Of a stretch of 60,000 nt of DNA, positions 23,947 to 36,287 are shown piece after piece. Numbering within the stretch: position 1 is the stretch's first letter; the number at the start of each line of letters is the position of its first letter. The stretch lies in NCBI GenBank assembly GCA_014529385.2, contig CM043953.1:81538338-81598337 (forward strand). The letters run 5' to 3'. The DNA comes from Adiantum capillus-veneris (taxonomy: Eukaryota > Streptophyta > Polypodiopsida > Polypodiales > Pteridaceae). Below the pieces are notes generated by a model, which saw nothing but the letters and a program-made list of their open reading frames with translations, was not told the origin of the DNA and did not search any database. Made by a program: the position numbers and the translations under genes.

Positions 23947-26900
23947 TTTAACTTTTTTGGGCCAAAGAGGGCGTGGCCTGTTGAGTTTGCATCTTGTTGC
24001 ATGCTTATGCAATAGAGTAGTGGAGACCAAGCTGAAGGGGCCCCATGCAACAACCCTTGCAGAGGGGAAGGAGGTGGAGTTAAGGGGCACCAACTCATTG
24101 GCAAGCGGGCTTGCTGGGTTCACAAGGGGAAGGAAAATCATTCCCATCAATGGCGTGTAGGATGGGACGCACCACAATGGGCAGCATCTCCCTCTCTTTC
24201 TCGCGCGCCGCGGCTAGCTTGTTGCCATGGCCAAATCAGATCTTCTTTTCATATCCGGTGCCCAAGACCTTTGCCCTTAGGCCAGGCACCAAACCTCGAT
24301 AATTGCAGAGATATTCAGAGATAGGCAAAGATTGATTCTTGAGAAATTGTGCACGATAACCAAGGGTTAAATGTGAAGCACGGCTTTGTAGTCACTGAAG
24401 ATTGCTCATAATTTTACTCAAGCATGACTATACGAGGATGGTGCAGGTCTTTACGGCTGCATGCAAGGGCCGTGCAAATCATAATATAGAGTTGGCAAGG
24501 CGACAAGATCTAGGACAAAGTGTCTCCATAAGTGCAGACAAGAGTCGATAGATTTGGCAATTAGGGTTATTCAAGTTTCCTATCAATAACGACATGCATG
24601 TACATGCAAGGCTTGTGCCATGGAAGACAATGATGCTCGGCATGGCCGACTAGTTGCTTTTGTTTACGAAGCTAGAATGCTGCATTCGACAAGTTTCTAA
24701 GGGTAATTAACAGCAAGTACAAGCATGGCTTTAAAAGGCGTAAAAACCTAGCAAGGCTGGGCATGTCAAGGTTTTTGTTTAGCAAACTTTAGCTATCCAA
24801 AGGCCAATGCTTAGTTTGAAGACCAAAATCAAGCAGGGCACGAAATGGTCTCAATTTGAAGCACGGCTTAGAGTACACCATATTTAATCTGCCCCCCATC
24901 GAAGAGATATGCTCGTGGTTTGCATTGGGCAATAAATTGGGGGATAGACTCAAATCCTTTTTGCAAATTGTGTACGACACAATCAGGCCGGACTCCTTTT
25001 GCCAAGGTATTTATTGAAGATTTTTGGCGTATGAAGAGGCATGTTGGTGTATCCAATAAGATTCCAGGTACTCATTTTTTAGTTTCAAATTCAATTTCAA
25101 TTTCAAAATCATTCTGCAATGATTATCATCCAAGGGATACACATAAGCTTCCAAAGCTTGGTTTGCTTCTCATTACAGCAAGAGTGTGACTAGATTTAAT
25201 ACTTTTTATCTATATGCATGGATTTGCACGTAGGAATGATCGTTACTTTTACAATTGCACATGCAAATGAATTATGCCAAGATGCATTGTTATTTTCCAA
25301 TTTGCAAAACATTTAAGGCGAGAATGGCTTGCATTCAGTTATAGCAAGGCTGTAAGTAGATTGGGCCATAGGAGCACGGCTCCATATGTATATGCATTAG
25401 ATCCATAATAACTCCAAAGCAATTACAGCTGGCCAGAGTGTAGACAACATCAGTGCACAAAATACATTGAAAGCACAATCCTGCCACAAGATGCTATGAT
25501 TTCCGTTGATAAGGGCGGTGGTCACAAAAATGGACTTTGACAGTTCGATAATATTTAATATCTAGGCTTCACAGGTTACCTCTTTCAATATTGGGCAATC
25601 TCATGATTTACTATGAAAACTTGACAAGGTTGATTCTATATTTCTTCATATGGGTGCATGTTCGCTAAGAGCAATGACACTCAGTCTGTCTCATCTCCTC
25701 TATGAACCTATGTGAAGTAAGGCTTCAATTTGTGGCATTTTGCCTAAACACTTCCAAAGTTTGGAATATGCTCATAGCATACAGACTTCGAGAAACTTGG
25801 CACCATATCTACTTGTTTTTCTCTTGGAGGTCGGTATGACCCAAGCCAAGATGGCATGTAGGGTACATTTGATAGCTTTAAATTTCTCAGCATACAGGGC
25901 TACGAGCCAGCTTCAAGCGAAGCCAACAGTTCTCAGGGAGGCAACAAGGTTAGCACATTTCAAGCTATACTTGTTTTTTTTCTATGATTTAACCTTTCAT
26001 TGAAAAATATTTCTCTATTGTGCAAAGCACCATGCTTTGCCAGCCTTCATGCGAAGCAAGGCTTCTATTTAATACCAAGGTACTATCCATTGACTGCAGA
26101 TCAAGGATAATGACACAGATATTTGGCACTATGTGGATATAAGCTCACAATGTAAGTTTGACAATAATGCACTGTGATGTATCCATGCTCGTGTAATCGT
26201 GCAAGGCATGTATAGCGGTATCTCACCACGTTGAGACAACCATCGAAGCCAAGGGCTTATCTATCCATTTTTTTGATATGCATCCATAGCATGCAAATAA
26301 GATAGCAGTACGTCCACTCCATCATTTTTACGCTTTTGCAATAACATCAACTACTCTGTCAAAAAATATTTGAGGCTAGTAGATGGCCTTCCGATCGTTG
26401 TATTTGTATACAACGGCGAACAATTTACATCATTGGCTCTATGCACAAGGTGCAACCAATCCAATGACAATTTCTACGGGTCGCAAGTAAGCATGGCCTA
26501 GCTATCAAGTAACTGATTCATGGGAAGACATGAATAGATTAAGAGAGCCTTCCCGTAGGTAATCTCTTGTGTAAACACAAGAAAAAATATAGTATGACTA
26601 TTTTCTTTGGGGGTATTTCACATCTTTCTCCTCTGTTCATGGAGGGAGAAGATTCCGTGACGACTTAGCTGTGAATAAGATTCCAAATGAAAAAGATCCG
26701 TTGCTTAGTTACAACGCTGATTAGGCCTCTAAGTGTGGCATTTTTAGGGGTATGACCCCGCTAATACACAATCACTCCATAAGTGTTGAGCATCACAATT
26801 TGATCTCATCGTAATTCTACTTTCAAGGATAGAAATACACAATATATCAAGGGGTAGTGGACAATTTCAACTTCCAAAGTTGATTTCAATTAATATTGGC

Positions 26901-27662
26901 TGCTAGTTGAGCATTTTTGCTGCCTAGTCTAACCAAGGGGTTTGAGAATGTAGATTTTAACCAAGGGGTTTGGATTGCAAAGGCAACACCTAGGATTACC
27001 AGTGGAATGCTGCTTGATTTTCCAATTAGTGTTCCTAGGCCTTTGCCAGCGGGAAATTTGGGCATGTGCATTTGGCTACGGGTAAGTAAACACTATGTTC
27101 AACCTCCAAGTACACATCTGATTTGGTTTTATTTCTTATTCAAATATGTTTTCATTTATTTTTCCAAGTAGGATGTACAAGCTTCTATGTTTTCATCCAT
27201 TTTGCTCTTCAGAGACATGACAAGGTCATGTAAGAGCACCAATATTTGGGTTACAGTGTCCCAAATACAATTCTGCATTATCCAGTCATGGACCTATATG
27301 TAAGGTTTTCTTTGGCACATGTTGTCACATGGGATACAACATGGTCTAGGACCTCAAGGAGTTTGGTTTAACTAGTGTGGAGCAAGGTTAATGAGGGTCC
27401 CTCTCACTCATGTCACTGAGTGTTTATAGTTACCCCCACATACAAGTACATCTCATACTTGAAGGACGTTCTTCTTTCAAATGTCCTTTTTTGAGACATA
27501 TTCCACATGTGGAGAATATGAGTCTTTGGGACTGACACTAGCACACGTTATATCAATTATGTGTCACGACCAAGTCCCCAAAGTGCTGGTCAAATCCGTT
27601 TTGAGCACACTGTATCAGAAACAATTTCAGTGACTAAAAATTGTCGGGTACTTAGAACGACT
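23947..27662. other. Chromovirus leader, then unassigned sequence
   Basis: The first 350 bp continue the retroelement leader. After about 24300 the sequence has many short frames but no gag, protease, RT or IN motifs on either strand. Words such as AAGCACGGCT and GCAAGGCTT recur. Frames at 24789-25056 (minus), 25740-26003 (plus) and 26886-27071 (minus) were examined and not recognised. Confidence 0.45.
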
Positions 27663-28518
27663 TGTTAACGTTACAAGTGCTGCTAAACAACATTAATAGA
27701 TGGTTGTTTATGCATATAGCAAGGCCATGTGTTGTTAATGAAAACATTTCATTGTTTGTAGAGCTCCAAGATTATTAGTTTTGACCACAAAAACCTTGGC
27801 TAAGTTATAAAAGCCAACTTTTGTAAGTTTTTGGAAAATAGAAACACAGTGTGAGCTAATGGCGCTCACTTCTCTCCTTCTCGCGCTTTCTACTCCCTCC
27901 CCGGTTGTCACATTGCAGTGCAGTCGTCTGTTGCATTGCAACCATAGGTAAAAGCTCTACGCATTGATGTAAGCATTTCATGGTAATCCGTAGCTTTTGG
28001 CGTCGCCGACCGGCGGACTAATGGCGTCGCCTACCTGTGGACTACTTTCATCATAAGTAGTAATTTGAGCTTTAAAGTCATAAAATAAGTATAGGTGGGG
28101 TATTGGGACATCATTGCTAAGGATTTAGATGCATTCTGAGTCGAAAACGACTAGGTAAAAAACTCACTGCTGTTAATTATCGTGATTTTTGCACTTGACC
28201 TAAAGTGATATTTGAGACTATAAGCATGTGCTTAGGTCTTATAAACATGTCCTAGAAGTTTTGTAACATTTGGATGTTGTTTGATGCTGTAACGGATGTG
28301 ATTTGTTTGCCGATGAGCGATTAGCTTTTGGTGATTTCAGTCATTTGAGTGTAGCATGAGATAAATGCAAGTTGTTTGTTGTTTTCCAAGAGATTGACAA
28401 CCTCTTGTAGCCTCTATGCACTTGTCAAGTCAGCTTCATCCCATGGATTGACAATTATATTCTTGGTTCTCGCTATGTATGCAATAAGATAGGAGTGAAG
28501 TTAGACACCCATCCCACA
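27663..28518 (+). mobile_element. Family X LTR, 5' copy
   Basis: From about 27755 to 28518 it matches 58143-58895 over most of its length (about 80% by eye). Shared landmarks are CCTTGGCTAA, TATAAAAGCCAA, CTCCCTCCCCGGTTGTCACA and GAGATTGACAACCTCTTGTA. It ends ATCCCACA and is followed by a primer-site-like sequence, marking it as a 5' LTR. The start (TGTTAACG, 27663) is a guess; the first 100 bp do not align well with the other copy. Confidence 0.75.
27806..27813 (+). promoter_or_regulatory. LTR TATA box
   Basis: TATAAAAG within the X LTR; the same box occurs at 58196-58203 in the other copy, and in the LTR of element Y at 47374-47381, each followed by CCAA. Confidence 0.65.
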
Positions 28519-28520
28519 TT

Positions 28521-28534
28521 TGGCGTGTCGGGAA
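28521..28534 (+). promoter_or_regulatory. Putative primer-binding site of family X
   Basis: TGGCGTGTCGGGAA lies two bases after the LTR end and has the form of a tRNA 3'-end complement (starts TGG). The tRNA was not identified. Confidence 0.5.
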
Positions 28535-28954
28535 TCGAAGAGACCTAAACTAGGGAAAAACAAGAGCGTCTTGTGAAGTTATCCTTTAACTTCCTCTAGG
28601 TCTCCTAGAGTCAAAACCTTCTTAAAACCGCATAGCTTAAGATTGTCGTCTTTTATTGTGTAGAGGTAGCTTGGAAGTAGGTTGTGCTTGCTAAGTACCT
28701 TTTAAGATTGTAGGATTAGATCAGGATTTTGAGAATGATGGATGGACGAGACAAGTCTTAAGATCAAGGCTCAGAAAACCATAAAAAACAAGAAAACGAG
28801 TGTTTGTGGGGACACTTTCCACAACCCCATTGCAGTAGGATCTAGAGTAGGGTAAGTAGAATCCGAGGTGGGATTTCAGAACATTGCCCTCTTCAAAATA
28901 ATCAATTGTGAGTTGTTTATGTGAAGTTGTAAAATTTCAAATCTACGGCTAGAA

Positions 28955-30657
28955 ATGGCACCAAAAGACTGTCAACCACTGAATACGACTAGAGAGTATG
29001 CTTTAAAAGTTGTATTCAGATGCTATTAATTTAGGAGACAATTGTGATATTTTTATTGAAGAAGATGTCCCTAAGGATAACCAAAGCGAGAAAATATCAT
29101 CCACTAAACGAGCACAAGTGGGAACGGCTATTGCAGCACCTCTCACAGCCATAGAATACATGCTCAAAAGGATGAATGAGATGATGGATAATATACAAAA
29201 AGCACCTATGAGGGGAGCATGACAAGAGATACCTCAACAGAGACAACCAATTAGGCCGCAGAAATAGTGTGCAATTGAGGGTAAATGGAGCAACCATGAG
29301 ACCAATGAGTGCTATTATCTACCAAAGTATGATGGGAATGTTCAATACGTGCCTATGAGGCCACAAGGACAACCCATGTACAGATATCAGTCTAATATGG
29401 CTCTAGCTCAAAGACCACCGATGGGTATGGAAAGACCTCAACTCGTGTTGGGTCAACAACCTCCATATCCTGGATATAATGCAGTGCCTATAAAGTACAT
29501 GCATTCAGAGGGAGTCATAGATGAACAAGCCCTAGTGCCTGTTATACCCTATGTTGAGCCTAGTCCATCTACAGTAATGGTAGAAGGAGATTGGTATAAT
29601 TCACATCCACCACCAATGGAAGAACATGTGACTTATACTATACCAGAGCTTGCACCGATGTACTATGTAGCTAATCAAGATATTAGACCTCCTATGGTAA
29701 GACCCATGATTAAGCCAAGAACTGGGAACTGTCATAACTGTGGTGCAGATGATCATTGGAATAATGAAAGCCCAGAGCCTGACAAGAACATTAAGTCAAT
29801 TGAAGCTTTTTGTACGCAATGTTGCAAAAAGGGAGGACACTTCCCTGAAGATTGTCCAAAAAATCCTTTAAACAAGGGTAAAATAGTAGTGAACGTAGTC
29901 CAAGTTATACCTAGTAGCTCATTCGAGAGTGAACCGATTGTTCCAATGAAGGTAATCACCAAAGCCCATGATTAAAAAAAGAAACATAACTCCTCTGATG
30001 ATTTGGAGAATACTAAAATTTCCTCTCAAAAGACCAAGAGAAGCAGAAGCAAAAGGTATGAGATGAGAAAATAGAAACAAAGGGCTGAAATAGAGGAGAA
30101 AGCAAAGAAACTATTCCAAGAAAAGGTGAAAGAAACTGGAAGTGAAATCAAAGAAACCACAGTGAAATCTGGAGGATCAATTTTGGTAAACAAAATTTTT
30201 GAGCCAATCAATGCAGCCTTGGAAGCTTACCAAGCGGGACTTAAAGCAGGCCAAAACATGGAAAACAAATGAAAAAACTATCCTTCCCAGATATGGAAGT
30301 AGTTAAGCTTGAAGCTTACCAGAATTTGGTAAGAATTACTCAAGAGATGCTGAAAAAACAAAAACCCAAGTTCGAGAGTATGGAAAAATCTGAGGAGCTT
30401 GTGGTAGGAACCAGTAAAGAGAAATGTGAAGTGGTGGTAGAAGCCCACCTTGAAACAAAAGAGCCAGAACTCATAGTGTCTGACAGTGAAGATGCCTTAG
30501 ATGGAATTCCATTCGTAGAAGAAGACTAGCCAGGACACTTATGGGAAAAAGTTAGAGAGATTAATGATGGGAGCCTAACTTTGAAGTCAGCTCCTATAGA
30601 GAAAGTTTGGTTAGACAATCTACCTCCTTGCTCTCTTGTAAAACTTGAAATATCACC
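28955..30657 (+). pseudogene. Gypsy-like gag with zinc knuckles (family X)
   Basis: A start ATGGCACCAAAAGAC at 28955 leads, after a frame change, to a frame with LGDNCDIFIEEDVPKDN and AIEYMLKRMNEMMD. In-frame stops lie at 29220 and 29265. The frame continues with a knuckle of the type CAIEGKWSNHETNEC, a Pro/Met/Gln-rich stretch (29349-29700), then CHNCGADDHW and CTQCCKKGGHFPEDC. After 29975 a charged Lys/Glu region follows in shifted frames up to 30529. This looks like the capsid/nucleocapsid part of a plant Ty3/gypsy element of the Tat/Athila type. No protease follows; at about 30657 it abuts a minus-strand gypsy RT. Confidence 0.7.
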
Positions 30658-31370
30658 TAGAGGTGTTGCTTGTGTTCGTCTAATGAATTAGAGTAGATGA
30701 TTATATCATTAAAGAACATTCCAGTAAAGCTTTGGTGAGGCCTGAATAACTTATCCATCAGACAGTTGAATGTGGCTGGTGCATTGGTCAAGCCAAAAGG
30801 CATGACAATGTACTCGTAAAGACCAAATGTAGTGCGAAATGTGATCTTTACAATGTCTTGATCGACTATCCTTATTTGATGATAGCCACTTTTTAGGTCA
30901 ATCCTACTGAAGTAATTTGACCCCTGTAGATTATCAAATAGGTCTTCTACCCATGAAACGGGAAACCTATTCTTGATAGGGATCCTATTTAGTGCTCTAT
31001 AGTCGACACACATACGATATGTGTCATCTTTCTTTTGCACTAATAAAACTGGCGAACAAAATGCAGATGAGCTAGGCCTAACCATGCCTCTCTCAACCAA
31101 CTCATGTACTTGCTGCATAATCTCCTCTTGTTGAGCTTAAAAAACTCAATAAGGAGGTTTATTAGGCGGTGAGATTCCTGGAAGAAGTTCAATTGCATGG
31201 TTGTCATCCCCTTGCTTGGGAGGTAGCTCACAAGGGATATTGTCAATAAAAACATCTTGGAATCCCTTTAGGAAATTGGATAACTCTAATTCCTTTTGAT
31301 TGCCTATATCTTCTTTTGCTAAAACATTAGGTTCATTTTGAGAATCTTTAACAAAAATAATGTACATAGA
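30657..31370 (-). pseudogene. Ty3/gypsy reverse transcriptase, truncated
   Basis: The minus frame 30657-31118 reads MVRPSSSAFCSPVLLVQKKD, YRMCVDYRALN, FSRIDLKSGYHQIRI and MPFGLTNAPATF, then FFNDIIIYS. The canonical FFDD active site reads FFND, so the first of the two paired aspartates is Asn and the enzyme would be inactive. The sequence stops after DEHKQHL at 30657, without connection, RNase H or integrase. The upstream link region (31146-31367) is in a different frame. Confidence 0.93.
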
Positions 31371-31430
31371 AATAGAGTTCTTTATTGACTTATTGAAAGC
31401 CTGCTTATGTACAATGGGTATGGTGCTACC

Positions 31431-32250
31431 TTACTTCTTAGCATCTATGTACATATCTTTTTCCCTGTACCTAAAATAGATTTGTCTTTCAAGGAATTTA
31501 ACATTGGCAACCATGGGATTAAACCATGGTGCCCCTAGGATTACATCCTCATGTTTGGGAGGAGAGATGAAGAAATCCTCCTTGTCCACATAGATTTGGA
31601 CATGGAGCCTCAATTTTCCAATTAAAGAGTGAATTAGGCTTCTTGTCCCTTGAAAGCACCATCGGCACGTAGGACATGTCCCATTTCATAGGCTTGGATG
31701 CCTCGCTTGGTGGCCAACTCTGTGGATATGAAATTGTGAGTAGAACCAGGGTCAAAGAGAATAAAAGCATCATGTTCTCTTACCTTTCCCCAAGCATGGC
31801 ATAGAGGAGATCCTTTGTGGTGAGTTTGGTGAGTCTCCTCCTCTTGGATTTCAACTAAGGAAGCTCTAGGAGGATCTTGGCGGTTGTTCTTTTGGGGACA
31901 AGCGCGGTACGCATGCCCTTGTTCGCCGCACTTGAAACACCGGTTATCCTTACGATAACGCTCAAGCTCTTCAGGAGAGAGTTTATTCTTACCTTCAGGA
32001 GTGAGTAGAACCAGGGTCAAAGAGAATGAAAGCATCATGTTCTCTTACCTTTCCCCAAGCATGACATAGAGGAGATCCTTTGTGATGATCATACTCTTCT
32101 TGAATTTTGACTATGGAAGCTCTAGGAGGCTTATTACGTGTATTCTTGTGGAGGTAAGCATGATAGGCATGCCCTTGCTCCCCGCACTTGAAACAACGGT
32201 TATCTTTTTGATAACACTCTAGCTCTTCAGGAGAGAGTTTATTTTTGCCT
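31431..32250 (-). pseudogene. Gypsy protease and duplicated nucleocapsid region
   Basis: The minus strand reads CFKCGEQGHAYRACP (CX2CX4HX4C) and then HDAFILFDPGSTHNFIS. This is a protease active-site segment in which the usual DSG/DTG appears as DPGS. It continues with ILGAPWFNP in the 31431-31613 frame. A tandem duplication places a second, weaker knuckle and protease start at 32003-32250. The frame order protease-RT is that of Ty3/gypsy. Frameshifts separate the parts. Confidence 0.88.
31737..32249. repeat. Tandem duplication of knuckle-protease segment, about 265 bp
   Basis: Copies 31737-31999 and 32003-32249 share GAACCAGGGTCAAAGAGAAT, CAAGCATGRCATAGAGGAGA and AGCTCTTCAGGAGAGAGTTT. The second copy has small deletions. 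It repeats one CCHC knuckle and the first protease residues. Confidence 0.92.
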
Positions 32251-33692
32251 TTATAAACTCCCTTCTCCTTGGCTTTGTTGTTGTTGGAGTTGCAACGTTT
32301 TCCTTCCCCTTAGACTCACTACGCTCCTTGTTTTCCATGGGCTTAAGATTTCTCTTAGCCCCTTGTTGGAAGTTGATTCTTGAAGCCACCATGGTATGGT
32401 GTATGACCGCATATATGGTGCGAGGCCTTTGGGACTGAACATTCTGCACCATATCCTCATATAAACCCGCACAAAATTGTTGTTTTTGCTCTCCAAAATC
32501 CATCTTTTTGTAGATAGTGGCTTTGAGATGTAAATCCCAAAACTTGTCTACATATTTGTGAAAAGATTCATAGGGAGAGAGCTTCAAGCTTCGCCATTCC
32601 GTGAGTACTTTGTCTTTGGCATCGCTAGCGAAAAACTCCTTCATGATGGAAGCTCTTAAAGCTTTCCATGTTCGTGGAGCTTCACCGTTTGCTCGTAGGC
32701 TAGACTGCCATTGCCTGGTGGACTTTTGAAAATGCATAGCTACACGATGTAGCTTAGAGGAATCCGTGACGCCCTCATCTCCAAACGCTGCATCGAATTG
32801 TTGGATAAAGGCCAAGACTTTGTCTGTAGCACCAAAGGTGCCATCGTAGGTAAAGAAAGAGATGTTCTTTCCTCCTTCTTTGAACTTTTTGAGCTTGGAC
32901 GACCTTTTCTAGGGCGGTATAGGATTTTCTATGGTCTCTTCTCTTGGGTGGATCGAGAGTTGCACCGTCACTTTCTTCAGAAGAGGAAGAGGATGAGGAG
33001 GATGGAGAAGAGGGTGACCTCTTTCTCGCCTTTTTCTTCCCTTGTTCCTCCTTTTCTGCACCATTTCTTCAGAAGAGGAAGAGGATGAGGAAGATGGAGA
33101 AGAGGGTGATCTCTTTCTTGTCTTTTTCTTCCTCTTGTTTCCTCTCTTCCCTCTTTGAATTATGGTGAAGAGGAGTATGTGATGGTCTTCTCCGTTTAGG
33201 GGGTGTTGGAGAGTGTTTTGCCCACCGTCTTCGTGGAGCCAGCTCCGCCGAGGTGGGAGGAGACTCGCTTCTTTCTCGTTCTTTCGGTGGTGCTCTATTT
33301 GTTGAAACTTGGGCTCTCCTTTGAGAGGGAGACGTCTCATCGAGGAGTAAGTTTTTGAGCCCTTCGTACGGATCCTCCTCTTCTTCCCTTATTGGAGAGA
33401 GTCCTCTTTTGAAAGTCTCACTAGGAGCTCTCCTAGGTACTCTCTCTTCTTGGTGGGGATTTTGGAGAATACCATGGGTGCACAATTGTTGTAGCACTTC
33501 ACCTTGGAGGGATGGATTGCCCAGGGCATGTTGAAGCGTAGAAACAAGATAGTTTACAAGAATAGAGGCATCATTAGTTGCTCTTTCATTAGCAAAATCA
33601 AAGCTATCAACATTCATTTCAATCTCTTTTCCCTTGTCAGCCATGCTAGCAAATTTAAGATGTAAATTTTTACTTGTACTTTGGCACTTCAA
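32219..33692 (-). pseudogene. Gypsy gag (capsid) with N-terminal extension
   Basis: The frame 32219-32815 reads AFIQQFDAAFGDEG, HRVAMHFQKSTRQWQSSL, IMKEFFASD.., TEWRSLKLSPYESFHKYVDK and QFCAGLYEDM, a typical Retrotrans_gag capsid. The N-terminal part (33069-33692) begins MADKGKEIEMNVDSFDFAN and is rich in Arg, Ser and Lys. A local duplication of about 85 bp (about 32978-33150, AGAAGAGGAAGAGGATGAGG twice) and a frame change join the two parts. It belongs to the same minus-strand element as the protease and RT. Confidence 0.88.
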
Positions 33693-34099
33693 GCCCTATT
33701 TGCTACTCCTCTTTACCTTCAAAGATAAGCACTCAAGCATCTATACCCGTGGCTCAAATATTATTAATTTCAAGGAACAGAAGAGAGGTTTCACAAAGCC
33801 GAGACAACACCGGTTAATAGCTCAATAATGGTTAATCCATAGGCAAGCCCCATAGGACTCCATTATTAAGACCATAGCTCACGACAGTATCCCCGTTAAT
33901 TGCATAAAGCAGGCATGCTTCAAGAATGAAAAATCCCTATTCTACTTACTCTTTTGCAATTAATAACACCAACCATTTATAGCAAGCTTGGGGACCTCTT
34001 TTTTAAGCAAGAAAAGAGAAACGAATAGCTAATGCACTAGTAACTTGTGTGTAGCGGAAAAAGACAACATAGTGAGCATCCCATTAAGAAGAGCTAGGT
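33693..34099. other. Upstream flank of gypsy element, nothing recognised
   Basis: This should hold the leader or LTR of the minus-strand gypsy element, but no primer site or LTR edge was found. Confidence 0.4.
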
Positions 34100-34356
34100 T
34101 TTTGAGCAATCTCAATGGAGCGAGTTGTTTTTTTTTTGGAGGGCCGCCCTCCCTACCTCCTCTTCCTCCTCTCGCCGCCCATGTGCTTCCTCCTCCTCCT
34201 CAGCCTCCTTCTCCAACATCCTCCCTCTCCTCCACCTTCTCTCTCCATCTACTCCTCTAACTGCCCTCCCTTCCTCCATCTCTTCCTCTAGCAACCACCC
34301 TCCCTTCCTCAAGGTCCTCCTCTTATCTCACTCCCTTCCTCCTCTCTCTTTCCTTG

Positions 34357-34481
<125 letters not shown>

Positions 34482-35005
34482 TTCCCCATCAGCCTCCCCC
34501 TGGGCGAGGGGCTGCCCTGTGGGGGGGGCATCAAGACTTAGCTCTCCCCCTTCCTCCCTCCCAACTCAGACCGAATCGGCCTGGTCCCTGCGCGACCCTG
34601 TCTCGACTTCCTGTGCATCCTGGCCCTGCGTGGTCATCTGCGACCTTGCCCGATTCCGCCTCTGTCAGCGTGCTCGACAACCTGCCTTGCCCGATTCCAC
34701 CCCCGTCAGGTAGCTCTGTTCGGTGGTGCCCTGCTCCATTTTGCATTCGGCAGCCCGCCTCACCTCACCTTCTAAACCAAACCGCCTTACCTCACCGCCT
34801 CACCTTCTGAACCAAACCACCTTAACCTTTTACCTGAGGGGTTTATGTACTAAGGGTTTGTGTCACTGAAGGTGATTCGCACCCTCGCCGTCCAACCTGA
34901 GCCACAAGAAAGCCGACCTCTACCACAAGAAAGTCGACCTAAGGTGACTTGTCTCGAGAAGGTGACTGAAGCAAGAAGGTCCCAAGCAACTTACCCTTGG
35001 CCTCC

Positions 35006-35752
35006 ATGGCTACCCAGGCCTCGTCCCGAGGTAAGCTCAGCTTCGTTGGAGTCGTAGAAACACCTCCCAAGGAGGACAACATCACCCGTCTCCAAGCCGA
35101 AGTCGAAAACCTCCGTAAGGAGAACGACAAGCTGAAACAAAGGCTTTCAGTTTTCGAAGCTTGGCTTGCCACAATAGAGAATTGCAAGGAGGAGGAGCTG
35201 AGGCAGATTGAAATCAAGCTCACGAAGGCAAAAGAAGAAGTAGAGAGGACCGTCACAAAGGAGGTCAAAACTCAAGTACAAGAGGTAATCTCTCGTAGGG
35301 TCGAAGATTGCGTGGCCTCCACGCTACGTGAACAACAACGACAAGAGGAAATCGCTCTCAATGTTCGCATTGGAGGGCTCCCAAGCGATTAGAAAGGGTA
35401 GGGAGACCTCAGTCACGTGTCATTTGCCCGCATCCAATCCGCAATCCCGAGGGTACAGTGTGATCCGGCAACAATCACTTCTCTTACACACGAACCTCGC
35501 ACCAGTCATGCAATCTACACCTTCAAAACCAAAGCGGACCGAATCAAATTTCTTGAGCAATCAAGGCTTCTCACCAAAATATGGTTTGCAGAAGATCTTA
35601 CACCTGCACAAATCAAGCAAAAGAAAGTAGAACTACAAAAGGTGCGAGAAGTGCGCGTAGCAGGAAAATGGGCAGTCTACCGAGGAGGTAAAGCCATTAT
35701 TCAAGAGTTTCGCACCCCCAAACCCGTTCCCTCCACACCCCTTTCTGCTTAG
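35006..35752 (+). pseudogene. LINE ORF1-type protein with coiled coil
   Basis: The ATG at 35006 (MATQASS) opens a frame with a clear heptad-rich coiled coil (ITRLQAEVENLRKENDKLKQ and about 70 further residues), then NVRIGGLPSD. In-frame stops follow at 35390 and 35399. The same frame then continues with AIYTFKTKADRIKFLEQSRL and ends at 35752. Coiled coil followed by an NV.I.GLP-type RNA-binding fold and a C-terminal domain is the L1-type ORF1p architecture (nucleic-acid chaperone). Base composition is more GC-rich than in the LINE next door, so this ORF1 is not a simple copy of that one. Confidence 0.75.
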
Positions 35753-35849
35753 ATTTTATTCATCTTATTATATCTCACCTTCATTTTTGGACCCTCAGTC
35801 CTTAACTGAGATGTATCCCAAACCCCCCCCACGTTTGTAATGTCTTGCC

Positions 35850-35898
35850 TTTGGTCCCATAGGTCATATTTGACCTCCGTGGACGATAATACAATCTA

Positions 35899-35902
<4 letters not shown>
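35850..35902 (+). other. Shared LINE 3' tail with hairpin, copy 1
   Basis: It holds AGGTCATATTTGACCT (6-bp stem, TATT loop) enclosed by GTCC...GGAC, then GATAATA, running into (TC)n. It matches 40575-40616 with two changes, both in the unpaired dinucleotide before GGAC. Confidence 0.9.
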
Positions 35903-35944
<42 letters not shown>

Positions 35945-36250
35945 CAAACCTCTCTCTCTTACTCTCTCATGTCTTTCTCTTCTCTTCTCTCTCCCTCTCT
36001 GTCTCTCTCTCCCCTCTCTCTCCCCCCCCCTCTCTCTCTCTCTTAGCTCTCTCTACCTCGTACTTCTCCATCTGTCTCTTTCTTCCTCCCCCTCTCTTGA
36101 CCTTTCACTCTTATCTCTCTCCTCTAACCCCCCTCCCTCTCCTTCCTTATCACTCTCTCTGACTATTTCCTTATCACTCTCTCTCTACCTCCCGCTCCCC
36201 TCTCTCTCTCTCCCTCTCAGAATCTCCATCTCCATCTCTCTCTCTCTCTC
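35903..36250. repeat. (TC)n tail and pyrimidine-rich tract
   Basis: A clean TC repeat to about 35942 is followed by imperfect CT/CCT sequence up to the LINE 5' end. Open frames here are low complexity. Confidence 0.9.
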
Positions 36251-36287
36251 AGACAAAACTTGCAAGGGTGGAAAATCCACACTCGCC

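Noticed and set aside
26886-27171. Opposed open frames of 61 and 84 codons
   Set aside because: Both look protein-like in places, but neither shows a recognisable domain, exon signal or neighbour; not enough to call.
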